Positions 43,613 through 52,697 of a stretch of DNA of 64,000 nucleotides are shown here, piece after piece. The stretch covers positions 1 through 64,000 of the forward strand of contig JAEWGC010000006.1 in assembly GCA_023388495.1 (NCBI GenBank), in the 5' to 3' direction. Origin of the DNA: Bacillota bacterium. GTDB taxonomy: Bacteria > Bacillota > Clostridia > Tissierellales > Tissierellaceae. Position 1 is the first letter of the stretch, and the number at the start of each line of letters is the position of its first letter. Both the position numbers and the translations under genes were made by a program. The notes beneath the pieces were generated by a model, which was not told where the DNA came from, searched no databases, and worked only from the letters and a program-made list of their open reading frames with translations.

Positions 43613-44689
43613 TTGAAAAAACATAGGTGGTTAGTCAGTATTTTTTTAATAATAACTATATTAATGTCTTATTCTTCAACCATATTTGCATCTAATTATA
43701 ATATTACTACCATAGACAATGAGTTTATGTCTAATTTTATATCAGATATAGCATATATTAATAGTGTTCTTGAGCCTCTTGGGATAACTTTTAATGATTT
43801 CTTAAATCTTGCTGAAAAAGATGCTCTATTTTACAATGAATTAGAGGACTATGTAGATTCACTAGAGATTGAACCTAGTGGATACGCTTTAGAGACTTTG
43901 TCCTCTGAAAGCAGTGTCGATAGAGAAAATGCAAATCTTTTAGGAAATAGAATAGGGTATGCTTCATATATAGCTAATGAAAATAAAAAAATTGATAGGA
44001 ATGCAAAAGATTTGGAGATAGAGACAGTATACATGTATTTATCTCACTATATAGATGTAAGTGATCCTTCGGTAGTCACTCCTGTCGATTATAATTCTCA
44101 TGATGGATACTTTAGCGCTTGGATTACTAATGATGATAGGACAACATATGATACCTATATGTCTAAAGGATCTGCTATTAATACATCTAGAAATTTAAAA
44201 AATGTGGTTTCTGGTGTAATTTCAATATATAGTAATAATACTAACTATCAAGGGATATTTGATGCTTTAAAGGAACAGGAAAATATAAGTAAAGATTTGT
44301 ATAATGATTTAATACCAGTAATTGACGATGTAGATACATTAAAAGACCTAATTCCATCTATATTTGATTTGTTTAATCAATCTGAAACAGCCGAGGATTA
44401 CATAATCGCTTTAAATAATGATTTAGGTCTTGAAAATTACGATATAAATGTAAGTAGAACAATTATAAAAGCTGCCATTACGGGTATTTTGGCTTATGCT
44501 AGTGGAGGAGTATCTGTTGTATTATCTCCAGTGTTTGCAAGCCTAGCAGGAAGTGCAGTTGGAGAATTAACATCTATTTCTTTTAATATGTATAAGGACT
44601 TTTATGACTATGTTAATTGGCTGTCTTTAAGTTTATATAGAAATATGCGAGTTGTTAATAGAATGTACAGGGCATGGGGCTGGGATTGA
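43613..44689 (+). CDS. Secreted protein with a C-terminal hydrophobic glycine-rich segment, unknown function
   Basis: A 358-residue protein. TTG 43613 is chosen as start because AAAAGGAGCTGG precedes it and the frame then begins with a classic signal peptide (KKHRWLVSIFLIITILMSYS, cleavage near FAS). The earlier ATG at 43499 lacks a site. The mature part is acidic and Asn/Ser-rich. Near residues 280-325 the sequence AAITGILAYASGGVSVVLSP then FASLAGSAVG is a small-residue-rich helix pair that could enter a membrane. This build recalls secreted toxins or bacteriocins, but I recognise no family. A homologous terminator pair ties the gene to the cassette. Confidence 0.6.
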   Translation: MKKHRWLVSIFLIITILMSYSSTIFASNYNITTIDNEFMSNFISDIAYINSVLEPLGITFNDFLNLAEKDALFYNELEDYVDSLEIEPSGYALETLSSESSVDRENANLLGNRIGYASYIANENKKIDRNAKDLEIETVYMYLSHYIDVSDPSVVTPVDYNSHDGYFSAWITNDDRTTYDTYMSKGSAINTSRNLKNVVSGVISIYSNNTNYQGIFDALKEQENISKDLYNDLIPVIDDVDTLKDLIPSIFDLFNQSETAEDYIIALNNDLGLENYDINVSRTIIKAAITGILAYASGGVSVVLSPVFASLAGSAVGELTSISFNMYKDFYDYVNWLSLSLYRNMRVVNRMYRAWGWD

Positions 44690-44749
44690 TTTATAGCCTA
44701 TAATAATTGAATATTAAATTATATGTAAAAATCGATAAAGTTAAACTAT

Positions 44750-44790
44750 AAATGCATTAAGATGTAAAAATCTTGATGCATTTATTTTAT
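44750..44790 (+). terminator. Intrinsic terminator, homologous to the one at 7865
   Basis: TGCATTAAGA / TCTTGATGCA with loop TGTAAAAA and a T-rich tail. Compared with 7865-7900 it has the same size and loop, and two base pairs are changed compensatorily. Confidence 0.85.
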
Positions 44791-44820
44791 ATAAGTAAAA
44801 CTGAATATAGAAACATAAAA

Positions 44821-44868
44821 AGGCGAAGTCTTCGATCAACTAATGACCGATAGACCTCGCCTTTTTTT
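44821..44868 (+). terminator. GC-rich intrinsic terminator at the start of the ICE-like segment
   Basis: AGGCGAAGTCT / AGACCTCGCCT with one mismatch, an inner TCGATC / GACCGA pairing and seven Ts. It is more GC-rich than its surroundings and probably came with the mobile segment. Confidence 0.8.
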
Positions 44869-44902
44869 ATTTCAAAATATATAAGAGAAAGGACTGGGAA
44901 CA

Positions 44903-45592
44903 ATGTCAAAGTTATTTATGCATGGCACATCCTTGTAAGGGATTGAACAGCTGATGATTATGGTGCCTAATTTTCAACCAAGGAGAAGTGGCATAGTCAT
45001 TAACAATTATTTTAATTGGGAAGGAGGCGTTAAAGACTGTAAATGTAATGTGATTAATGAAAGGGATGGATGTGCTACTTGTGAATATATTCCTTTTGAT
45101 GCAAAGATAAATATCTATGAAATGGAATACAAGGATTTAGTGAAATGCTGCTTTGCAAAAATAAAAAATTATTCATTTAAAGATAGGCTTAAACTTCTTA
45201 TAAGCAACTTTAAAGGAGACATATTTTTAAATCCTAAGCATAAGGAAAGATTCTATCGTGCGATTTACGAACAAGATATTGACATCTACGATATATTCCC
45301 AAGATACATTGCTGTGATATTTCTTTTGACTTACGATGAAATTTTATGGCAGCTCACAGAACATACAGTAAAATTAAATGTATTTGATTTTAATAATAGT
45401 AACCTTAAACAAATCAGTACAGAAGGCTATGCCATATACCAAATGGCTAAAACCATATGGACAGGAAAAGAAAGTATTGAAATCAGTGAGATATCTGATG
45501 TGGATTTAATTGATGATACAGCTTTTAAGACAATTATTAATGCATCACTAATCACAAGATATGGTACAGATATATTTTTAATCACTAAATAG
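44903..45592 (+). pseudogene. ICE-associated conserved hypothetical gene with an early nonsense codon
   Basis: A good site (AAAGGACTGG) precedes ATG 44903, whose frame reads MSKLFMHGTSL, then TAA at 44936-44938. It continues in the same frame as GIEQLMIMVPNFQPRRSG to 45592. The longest frame after the stop (from 44954) is 212 residues, cysteine-containing near its start (CKCN, CATCEY) and without membrane segments. A glutamine codon CAA changed to TAA would explain the break. The family resembles proteins next to ArdA-like genes in Firmicute integrative elements (from memory). The next gene is ArdA-like. It is probably inactive unless translation starts at 44954. Confidence 0.65.
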
Positions 45593-45607
45593 GTGGGGGG
45601 ATAGAAC

Positions 45608-48067
45608 TTGTATATTAGAATCAAAAGAACAAATAAGCAAAATGAAGAGCCAAGGACTATATGGTTTCCGAGTGATGAAGAAACTTTATATGAAATATGT
45701 AATGAACTAGGAATAGAAATGACTACAGAACCAAACTGCTATATAGAAAATAGTATGGATATGAATTTTATAAGGATACTGCAGGATAAAAATTGTAATA
45801 TAGATGAGCTGAATTATTTAATGAAAAGGCTAGATGGATTTGGTCCAAAGGAAATAGAAAAGTTTTATGCTGCATCCTTTGCAGAAAACCCTAAGATAAT
45901 GGCAGAGTTAATAAATTTGAGTTTTAATATACATTGCTATAGTCTTGTAAGCGACTTTAATAATCTTGAAGCTGTAGGAAAAGACTTATATCTAACTGAA
46001 AAAATGGCAGTAGCATCAAAAGAATTAGACCAACTTGATGGTGAATCATATGTAATGGATGTAATAAAAAACAATCCTAACCCTATAATCACACCATATG
46101 GAGTCCTATATAGAAACAGCAATGTACCTGAGCAAGTATATAATGGCAAGCAGTTTCCTCCATATCAATGGAAGGAAACAATAGCAGTAGTACAGTTGAC
46201 TGCAAAGAGAGAGAATGAATATATTTATCTTCCGTGTTCAGATATTGAAGTTGAAAAGGCACTGATGAGATTAGAAACACCCTATCTGCATGATTGTGAA
46301 GTAGCAATTGATAGTAATAGTTTTCCTGATGGTATATTAAATGTTGTTTCTGCAAGTACAACACAAGTAACTAAGGTGGATACCTTAAACAATTTAGCAA
46401 AGCGTTATAGTGAGATGGGGAGTCATAATATAATACATTTTGAAAAGTTGATAGATTATGTTAAGCCTCGAACTATTTATGAAGTCTTTGTACTTGCAGA
46501 ATCTATGTATGAATTTGAATTATTTGATGGAATAAAAAATGATGAAAGCTATGGAAGATATATGATTTGTGAGTCAGGGCATTTTGGATATGATTCTAAT
46601 TTAGAAGAGTATATTGATTTTAAAAGATATGGCCAAGTAAAAATGGCAAACGAAGTAGGTGCATTTTCAGATAAGGGCTACATTATCTATCATGGATATA
46701 ATCAAAATCTTTCTAATATTTTATTAGAAAATCTTGGAATGGAGATTCCAAAGGTGAAGGAACTGAAGATATTAAAATTATATATGCCCCTTAATATTAC
46801 CACCTACGATATAGAAAATGAATACGGTTATCATGAAACATCAAATGAACCCATTGAACTATCAAATTATGAAGTAATTGATTATCTAGATGAAATACTA
46901 GAGTCAATTGAAAAAGATAATCTCTCAGAAGAAAAAGAAAGATGTCTCATGAGATACTATGATGATCATGATAGTGTTAATGCAAAGATATCAAAGTATG
47001 AATTCAATCCTGAGCTTGCAATGGAGTATCTTGAAATTAGAATCAGCAAAGAGGGCTTAAAGAATCACAGTACAAATTTTATTAAAAGAGCTATTTTAAT
47101 TTTAGACCATTACAATAAATATGGTAAAATCCCCTTAAGATGCTACACCCCTATAACAAAATTGACTAATCCTCAATATATTGAAATTTTAAATTCTTAT
47201 GGTAAACATCTGCTAGAAGGAGAGTATTCTAGTCGTACTATTGAAGGATATCTAAGTAATATTGTAGGCTTTATGAGGTTTTTAGAAGATAATGAATATT
47301 TACGCATGGACATGTGGTCAGCAGAGATAATGTTTAAATATATTGAAACTCTAGCAGAATTTAAAAAAACCACCATTAAACACAATACAGGCTCCGTAAG
47401 ACTATTTTTACGATACCTATACTTAGAAGGTTTTACGAATGAGGATTTATCAAAATATATTGGTAGTGTAAGAGGAACCTATCATCAAAAGTTACCGTCT
47501 TTTTGGACAAAAAATGAAGTAGAACAATTATTAAATGTAATAGATCAAAACAATCCAAATGAAAAAAGAGATTATACCATGATTTTACTTGTAGCTAGGC
47601 TTGGACTCAGAAGTAGTGATGTTAAGAAATTAAAATTTGAAAATTTACACTGGAAAGAAAATTAAATAGTTATTGTACAATCAAAAACTGGGGAGCCACT
47701 TACATTACCTCTTTTAAGAGATGTGGGCTGGGCAATTATTGATTATGTTCAAAATGCCAGACCAAATGTAGATAACCCACATGTGTTTTTAAAACATCTG
47801 CCACCCTATACTGAACTTTCTGAAAGGAACCATCTTTATAAGACCATAGAAAAGTATATGATAAGAGCAAAACTCCCTATAAGTGCAAAGAAAAGAGACG
47901 GGATGCATTCTCTTAGACATTCTCTGGCAACTACTCTTATGGAAGAAAATATATCTTTAAGTGATATATCTGGTATATTAAGTCATGCTTCATTGGATTC
48001 TACATCGGTATACCTAAGCGTTGATATTAATAGACTTAGGCACTGTGCTCTTGAAGTTAATAATTAG
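45608..48067 (+). pseudogene. ArdA-like protein fused in frame to a tyrosine recombinase, broken by TAA
   Basis: TTG 45608 (site GGTGGGGGG) opens a frame of 685 codons. Residues 1 to about 455 resemble the ArdA-like antirestriction proteins of integrative elements (acidic; YLPCSDIEVEKAL, YGRYMICESG, YIIYHGYNQN). From about residue 460 the sequence is a tyrosine recombinase: a SAM-like core-binding domain, then the catalytic LGLRSSDVKKL arginine. TAA at 47663-47665 interrupts it. The same frame goes on with IVIVQSKTGEP (lysine), GMHSLRHSLAT (H-x-x-R), SHASLDSTSVYLSV (His/Tyr) to 48067. The recombinase part, about 360 residues, is the first of three in tandem. The ArdA link is most easily explained by insertion of the trio element into an ardA-like gene. 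Confidence 0.7.
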
Positions 48068-48080
48068 GAGGTAGGTCAAG

Positions 48081-49079
48081 ATGGCAAATTTTAATGACTT
48101 TACATTTATAAGTGGATTTGCAAATGATATCGAGGCTTTTATTAAATTAAAACATGGACTAGGTAATATATACTATAGTCCCTCAATAGTTTTAAAATTA
48201 TTTGATAATTTCTGCCATGAAAATTTTGAAAATGAAGGTATTTTATCTAAGGACATAGTAATGGCATGGTATAAGTTAGGTGTTGATAGACATCTAACCC
48301 CCAAAACCTTACGATTAAATATGACCCCTACAAGTCATCTGGCAAAATATCAATGTGATAAGGGTAAACAGGCCTATATATTTCCAACTAAAACTTTGCA
48401 TCCAGAGAAAGGATATATACCCCATATATACAGTAGAGAGGAACTTACTAGGTTCTTTAATGCTACAGATAATTGTCATTTTTCTCCCCAAAATCCAAAC
48501 AGACATTTAATAATGCCTGTGTTTTTTAGATTATTGTATTCTTGCGGTCTTAGAGTTTCAGAAGCAAGCAATCTATTAACTGATAATGTTGATTTAGAAA
48601 ATGGCATACTAAAGATTATGGAATCAAAAAATGATGGTGAAAGACTTGTTCCACTATCACAAGATATGCATGAAAGATGCAAAAATTATTATAATTTGGT
48701 TCATTGTAATAGCCCACACAAATACTTCTTTCCATCAAAAACGGATGACCCTATTAAATATATGAATATTTATGGTAATTTCCGTAGATTTTTAATAAAT
48801 GCAGAAATTTCTCATGGTGGAAAGAATAACCAAATACGAATTCATGATTTTAGGCATACTTTTGCTGTTCATTGCCTTAGAAATTGGGTACTAGAAGGCA
48901 AAGATTTAAATACCTGCTATCCTTATTTAAAGGCATATATGGGTCATACATTATTTAGATATACAGCCTATTATCTAAGAATCACAGCTGAAATATATCC
49001 AATGATAGAAGAAACCTTAGAGAAATATTACCCAGACATTATTCCGTTTTTCGGAGGTGAAGAATATGAAGGCTTCTGA
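48081..49079 (+). CDS. Tyrosine recombinase, second of the trio
   Basis: A 332-residue integrase with an AGGAGGTAGG site, 13 bp after the first recombinase frame. Catalytic residues: CGLRVSEASNL (Arg near 157), the lysine in IMESKNDGERLVPL, IHDFRHTFAVH (H-x-x-R near 258), MGHTLFRYTAYYL (His near 291, Tyr near 299). It should cut and rejoin DNA via the tyrosine, probably together with the two flanking recombinases. It overlaps the third gene by 14 bp. The frame is intact. Confidence 0.88.
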   Translation: MANFNDFTFISGFANDIEAFIKLKHGLGNIYYSPSIVLKLFDNFCHENFENEGILSKDIVMAWYKLGVDRHLTPKTLRLNMTPTSHLAKYQCDKGKQAYIFPTKTLHPEKGYIPHIYSREELTRFFNATDNCHFSPQNPNRHLIMPVFFRLLYSCGLRVSEASNLLTDNVDLENGILKIMESKNDGERLVPLSQDMHERCKNYYNLVHCNSPHKYFFPSKTDDPIKYMNIYGNFRRFLINAEISHGGKNNQIRIHDFRHTFAVHCLRNWVLEGKDLNTCYPYLKAYMGHTLFRYTAYYLRITAEIYPMIEETLEKYYPDIIPFFGGEEYEGF

Positions 49080-50082
49080 TTTTTCCTATCACCTGACCAA
49101 TTTTCTAACAACATATATGGCTGGTCAAAGAAATGCAAGTATCAATACAATCAAAATTTATCGGGATGCATTTAAGTTATTTTTAACATTTTGTAAAGAA
49201 GAAAAAGATATTGTACCTCAGAGATTAACCCTTTCAAAAATCTCACCACAGATCATAAAAGAATATTATGATTGGCTTGAAAAATCCCGAGGTTGTAGCA
49301 TAACTTCAAGGAATCATAGAAGAACAGCAGTAAATTCATTTTTTAGATATTTACAAATTGAAGCACCTGAGCATTTATTTTTGTGCCAGAAGATACTTGC
49401 TATTCCCCAAAAAAGAACTCCTAAAACAGTGGTTGGATATTTGACACCAGAAGAAATGAAATCTTTATTAGCTCTTCCAAATCGTTCAATTTTATCTGAA
49501 AGAAAAGAACTTGTGATATTAACTGTACTTTATGATACAGGGGCTAGGGTTAGTAAGCTATGTGACCTTAAAATCAGAGATATTCGTCTTGAACCACCTT
49601 CAATTATCACATTGACTGGAAAAGGAGAAAAAACAAGGCATGTTCCAATAATGAAAAATACTGTTTTACTATTAAGACAATATTTATCAGATTTAGGATA
49701 TGCAGATACAAAAAATGCAAATATTCCCTTATTCATAAATTGCCACCATGCTCCATACACAAGGAAAGGAATTTCATATATTATTAAAAAATATGAAAAT
49801 CGTGCTATTGAATCCTCAATACATCTTTCTGATTTTAAAATCACTCCACATATTTTCAGGCATTCAAAGGCAATGCATTTATATCAGGCAGGAATTGACC
49901 TGATTTATATTAGAGATATATTAGGGCATGTTGATATATCAACAACGGAAATCTATGCAAAGCTTGATACAGAGCGAAAAAGAGACGCCCTTGAAAAAGC
50001 ATATCCTGAAATTACTACATCTACACTTTCAGATTGGAATGATGATAGTGATTTGATGGAGAAATTGTCAAAATTAGTATAA
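49066..50082 (+). CDS. Tyrosine recombinase, third of the trio
   Basis: A 338-residue integrase. ATG 49066 fits the GGAGGTG site better than the upstream GTG. An N-terminal SAM-like domain (about 5-100) precedes the catalytic part: DTGARVSKLCDL (Arg near 170), TGKGEKTRHVPI (Lys), ITPHIFRHSKAMH (H-x-x-R near 267), LGHVDISTTEIYAKL (His and Tyr near 290-300). The overlap with the second recombinase suggests coupled translation. The frame is intact. All three proteins have the R-K-H-R-H-Y set, so each could be active alone. Confidence 0.88.
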   Translation: MKASDFSYHLTNFLTTYMAGQRNASINTIKIYRDAFKLFLTFCKEEKDIVPQRLTLSKISPQIIKEYYDWLEKSRGCSITSRNHRRTAVNSFFRYLQIEAPEHLFLCQKILAIPQKRTPKTVVGYLTPEEMKSLLALPNRSILSERKELVILTVLYDTGARVSKLCDLKIRDIRLEPPSIITLTGKGEKTRHVPIMKNTVLLLRQYLSDLGYADTKNANIPLFINCHHAPYTRKGISYIIKKYENRAIESSIHLSDFKITPHIFRHSKAMHLYQAGIDLIYIRDILGHVDISTTEIYAKLDTERKRDALEKAYPEITTSTLSDWNDDSDLMEKLSKLV

Positions 50083-50093
50083 TTATATTTTAA

Positions 50094-50160
50094 AATATGG
50101 GACGAGGTTTATGGAGGATGTGTGTATTTATACCATTTCTATATCACTTGGTCCCATATT
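50094..50160. repeat. 10-bp inverted repeat flanking a 47-nt spacer after the recombinase trio
   Basis: AATATGGGAC (50094-50103) and GTCCCATATT (50151-50160) are perfect inverted copies, followed by ATTTTTGAG. The site could be the element end or crossover site, or a terminator. Confidence 0.7.
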
Positions 50161-50191
50161 ATTTTTGAGCACATAGCCATCAATATGTGAC

Positions 50192-50860
50192 ATGTCACAT
50201 ATCTCTAAATATGCACCAACAGAAATTCTGGTATGTAGTGAATGTGGACATCCCTACAGAAGACAAGTCTGGTCAAAGTATGGACATAAGACTGCAGTAT
50301 GGCGATGTGAAAATAGGTTAAAGAATGGTACAAAAGCAAACTGTAAGAATTCACCTACACTTAAAGAAGAACCACTACATAATGCCATTATGACAGCCAT
50401 AAATAGTGTGGTAGAGGAGAATGGGGACTTTATAGGGGCATTCAGGGAGAATGTAATCAGAGTTATAGGCGGATACTCTACAAAAGACATATCTACAGAA
50501 TATGACGAGAAAATAGAATCCCTGCAAAAAGATATGCTGACCTTAATCGAAGAAAACGCCAAATTAGGAGCTATAGCAGAAGACTTTGATGATGAGTACA
50601 AAAGGATATCAGAAGAGATAAACGAGCTTAAAAAGGCAAGAATAAGGCTGGTACAAGATAAAAAGCAGGGAAACAGATATGAACAGAGATTAATGGAAAT
50701 GGATAGTACCCTAAAGACCGTAAGGCCACAGGTAAGAGAATTTGATGAGGACTTGGTAAGAAGATTAATCGGGATAATCAAAGTAAATAAAGGTGAGAGA
50801 TTGCAGATACAGTTTAAGTCAGGAATTGTAATGGAACAGATTGTAGACTATTATGACTAA
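50192..50860 (+). pseudogene. C-terminal half of a large serine recombinase
   Basis: The 222-residue frame begins with a zinc ribbon (LVCSECGHPYRRQ, WRCENRLKNGT, NCKNSP) and continues with a long coiled coil (about 95-180: EKIESLQKDMLTLIEENAKL). It ends with FDEDLVRRLIGIIKVNK, the standard C-terminus of large serine recombinases. The N-terminal resolvase domain with the catalytic serine is missing, an in-frame TAG is just upstream, and there is no real binding site. It lies directly next to the RIT right end, which may have replaced the 5' half. Confidence 0.85.
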
Positions 50861-50999
50861 AAATAGTAAGAGCAGTAACAAGAATAGGGTATATGTTACT
50901 GCTTGCATAATATAAGGATCTATTAATAGATTGTTTCCTAATCAAATTGAATTTATCATTTATGTAAGATAAATATTAAACTTAAGAAATGGTAAAGTT

Positions 51000-51218
51000 A
51001 TGAAAAAAGATAATCATAAAAATATAGGTAAAGAAAAAAGAAGTTTAAATGTCGCGACTTATATAAGGGTTGGTAGCATAGAACAATTAAATCCGGAATC
51101 GGGAAAGAAACATTATAACTTAAAGACGAAAATTTTTCAGAAGGAGGAAGAATGTAATAAAGACATCGTTTGTGAAAAAGAAAGAGATATCGGTTACATT
51201 GAACCAAGAGGGATATAA
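51000..51218 (+). pseudogene. N-terminal relic of a second serine recombinase
   Basis: The frame encodes SLNVATYIRVGSIEQLNPES, which resembles the start of resolvase domains (VAxYxRVSTxEQ, catalytic Ser) with the serine shifted to Gly-Ser. After about 45 residues the similarity is lost. It lies 140 bp after the C-terminal half described at 50192, so it represents a second recombinase gene that lost the rest. No catalytic protein can be made. Confidence 0.6.
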
Positions 51219-51330
51219 TCAAAGAAGCCCTTAGTATAGGGTTATTTAGGTAATAATTTACTATCGTTGGAATAGAGACTTAGTTGGATTAAATAAAAAT
51301 TAAGAAAAAATAAAAAGTGGAGGTGGATCT

Positions 51331-51921
51331 ATGGAAAATAAAGATCTATAAAAAGAGTATATGGAACATTTAAATGCATTACTTATAATAGTAGATTTCA
51401 AGAAACTTAATGTATCATGCAATTCAACAGATGATAGCTATGCAAAAGATATATTAAAGAAGATGCATGATATCTTTACAGAAGTTTATAAAACAGATTA
51501 TCTTGATAGTTATACTTATGAGTTTGTTAAAGTTCCTGCAATAATAAGAGGAAGAAATACTATATTTTATCAGTTCTTGTACCTCGAAAAACTATTATTC
51601 CAAATAGAAAAGAAAATCCATAGTGATTATTGGGATAATTTAGTACTAGAGAATGCAGCATTACGGACAATTATAAATGGAAAGTTAATTTCTATGCTAG
51701 AAAACTTTTATGATTTAATTATCACAAAGAATTTTCCAGAAAATGATTATATTATGACATAATTTATTGGAAAGCTTTTAGGAAAATATAATCTGAATAT
51801 TAGCGATAGTTGGTATGCTTTTTATGTTGATATGATGATTGCTGATAGTAAGCTGGTTATTGTTGAAAATAAAGATGAATCACATCCTTATGGGAAATTT
51901 CAAGAAAGATATAAATTGTAA
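51331..51921 (+). pseudogene. Conserved hypothetical gene with two in-frame TAA codons
   Basis: ATG 51331 has a perfect site (GGAGGTGG). The frame MENKDL stops at TAA 51349-51351, reopens as KEYMEHLNALLIIVDF, runs 130 codons to TAA 51760-51762, and reopens again as FIGKLLGKYNLNISDSWYAF to 51921. Both stops fall where a glutamine codon (CAA) would be natural. I recognise no family; the protein has no membrane segment and is rich in charged helices. The ORF between 51361 and 51762 alone is not likely to be a native product. Confidence 0.6.
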
Positions 51922-52267
51922 TGAACAAAGCCTTCCAAAATTGAGGTTTTTGATGTTTATAATTTAAAAGCAGATTGTAAAACATAAATAAAAGCCAAAC
52001 TATATAAAAGGGATATGATGAATTAGTATTATTAAATACTGGTGTGTCATTTACATTTTAAAATGAATATTAAAACTACTTTCTAGAAGCATACTCTTCC
52101 ATCAAGGGGTACTTGATATCTACAATATGTTTATGTTACTTCAAGTTATGTTGAAGCTGTAGCACGATTTGTGAAGTAATGAAACGGCTGGAGAAAAGTT
52201 TGTGCACATCTCATGTTAGGAATATCGAAAGATACGAGCTTCAGCGAAGCCTATTTAGGAGCCTTTT
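51922..52267. other. Relic DNA without an intact gene
   Basis: Short frames such as SSYVEAVARFVK near 52140-52175 suggest a decayed gene. No frame is long enough to assign. Confidence 0.4.
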
Positions 52268-52525
52268 GATAACTCTGGTGAAGTATTGTGGTTCAAAGAA
52301 GGAATAAATCAATAGTGTTTGCTCACAACACATAGTTGTTTGAGAGTGAAATCTGGGTCGAAAATTAGTGAAAAAATACTGTTTATTGACCTTTTAAAAT
52401 GGGTAGAAATATAAGTTACATTGGATAATTTGAGTGATGACAGAGGAAAATTTGGAAAATAGAGCTTAGGAAATAGAATTTTCAGTTGAGCGATTAGCAT
52501 ATAAATTATATAATATGTTGTACAT
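52268..52525 (+). repeat. rlmD-tail repeat, copy 3 (diverged)
   Basis: In the rlmD frame it encodes ITLVKYCGSKKE and stops, against IILMTYCGSKKK in rlmD. GTATTGTGGTTCAAAGAA is identical to copy 1. It keeps an ACAAC/GTTGT hairpin, a GGTC/GACC terminator (52356-52395) and a TTGAGC-N17-TATAAT promoter (52486-52514), in the same order as copy 2. Confidence 0.7.
52486..52514 (+). promoter_or_regulatory. Promoter at the end of rlmD-tail repeat copy 3
   Basis: TTGAGC (52486-52491) and TATAAT (52509-52514) with 17-bp spacing, reading toward the PHP phosphoesterase gene. Confidence 0.6.
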
Positions 52526-52697
52526 AAGTAGTTGAGATTTGAGTAAGTAAATATAAAAAATTAAAGATAAATGTTTATTTTTCTATATAATTTGTGTTTT
52601 TAGTAAACTTAAAGGTTTTTAGATCATATAAAGTTATCATTGGATCCCAAAATTGGAATTGTAGTAGTAAGACAAAATAAAAATAAGAGGTGAGCTT

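Larger units (their letters stand above)
46990..50160 (+). mobile_element. RIT-type element (three tandem tyrosine recombinases)
   Basis: Three overlapping or closely packed tyrosine recombinases in the same direction are the hallmark of recombinase-in-trio elements. The first is fused to an upstream ArdA-like frame near 46990, which is my estimate of the left junction. A 10-bp inverted repeat AATATGGGAC / GTCCCATATT (50094-50160) lies just after the third gene and may mark the right end. The element is probably inactive, because the first recombinase has a nonsense codon. Ends are approximate. Confidence 0.65.

Noticed and set aside
44903..48067. Programmed reading of UAA as glutamine in this organism
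   Set aside because: All chromosomal genes in the window end normally at TAA, so host recoding is excluded; only decay or donor recoding remains.
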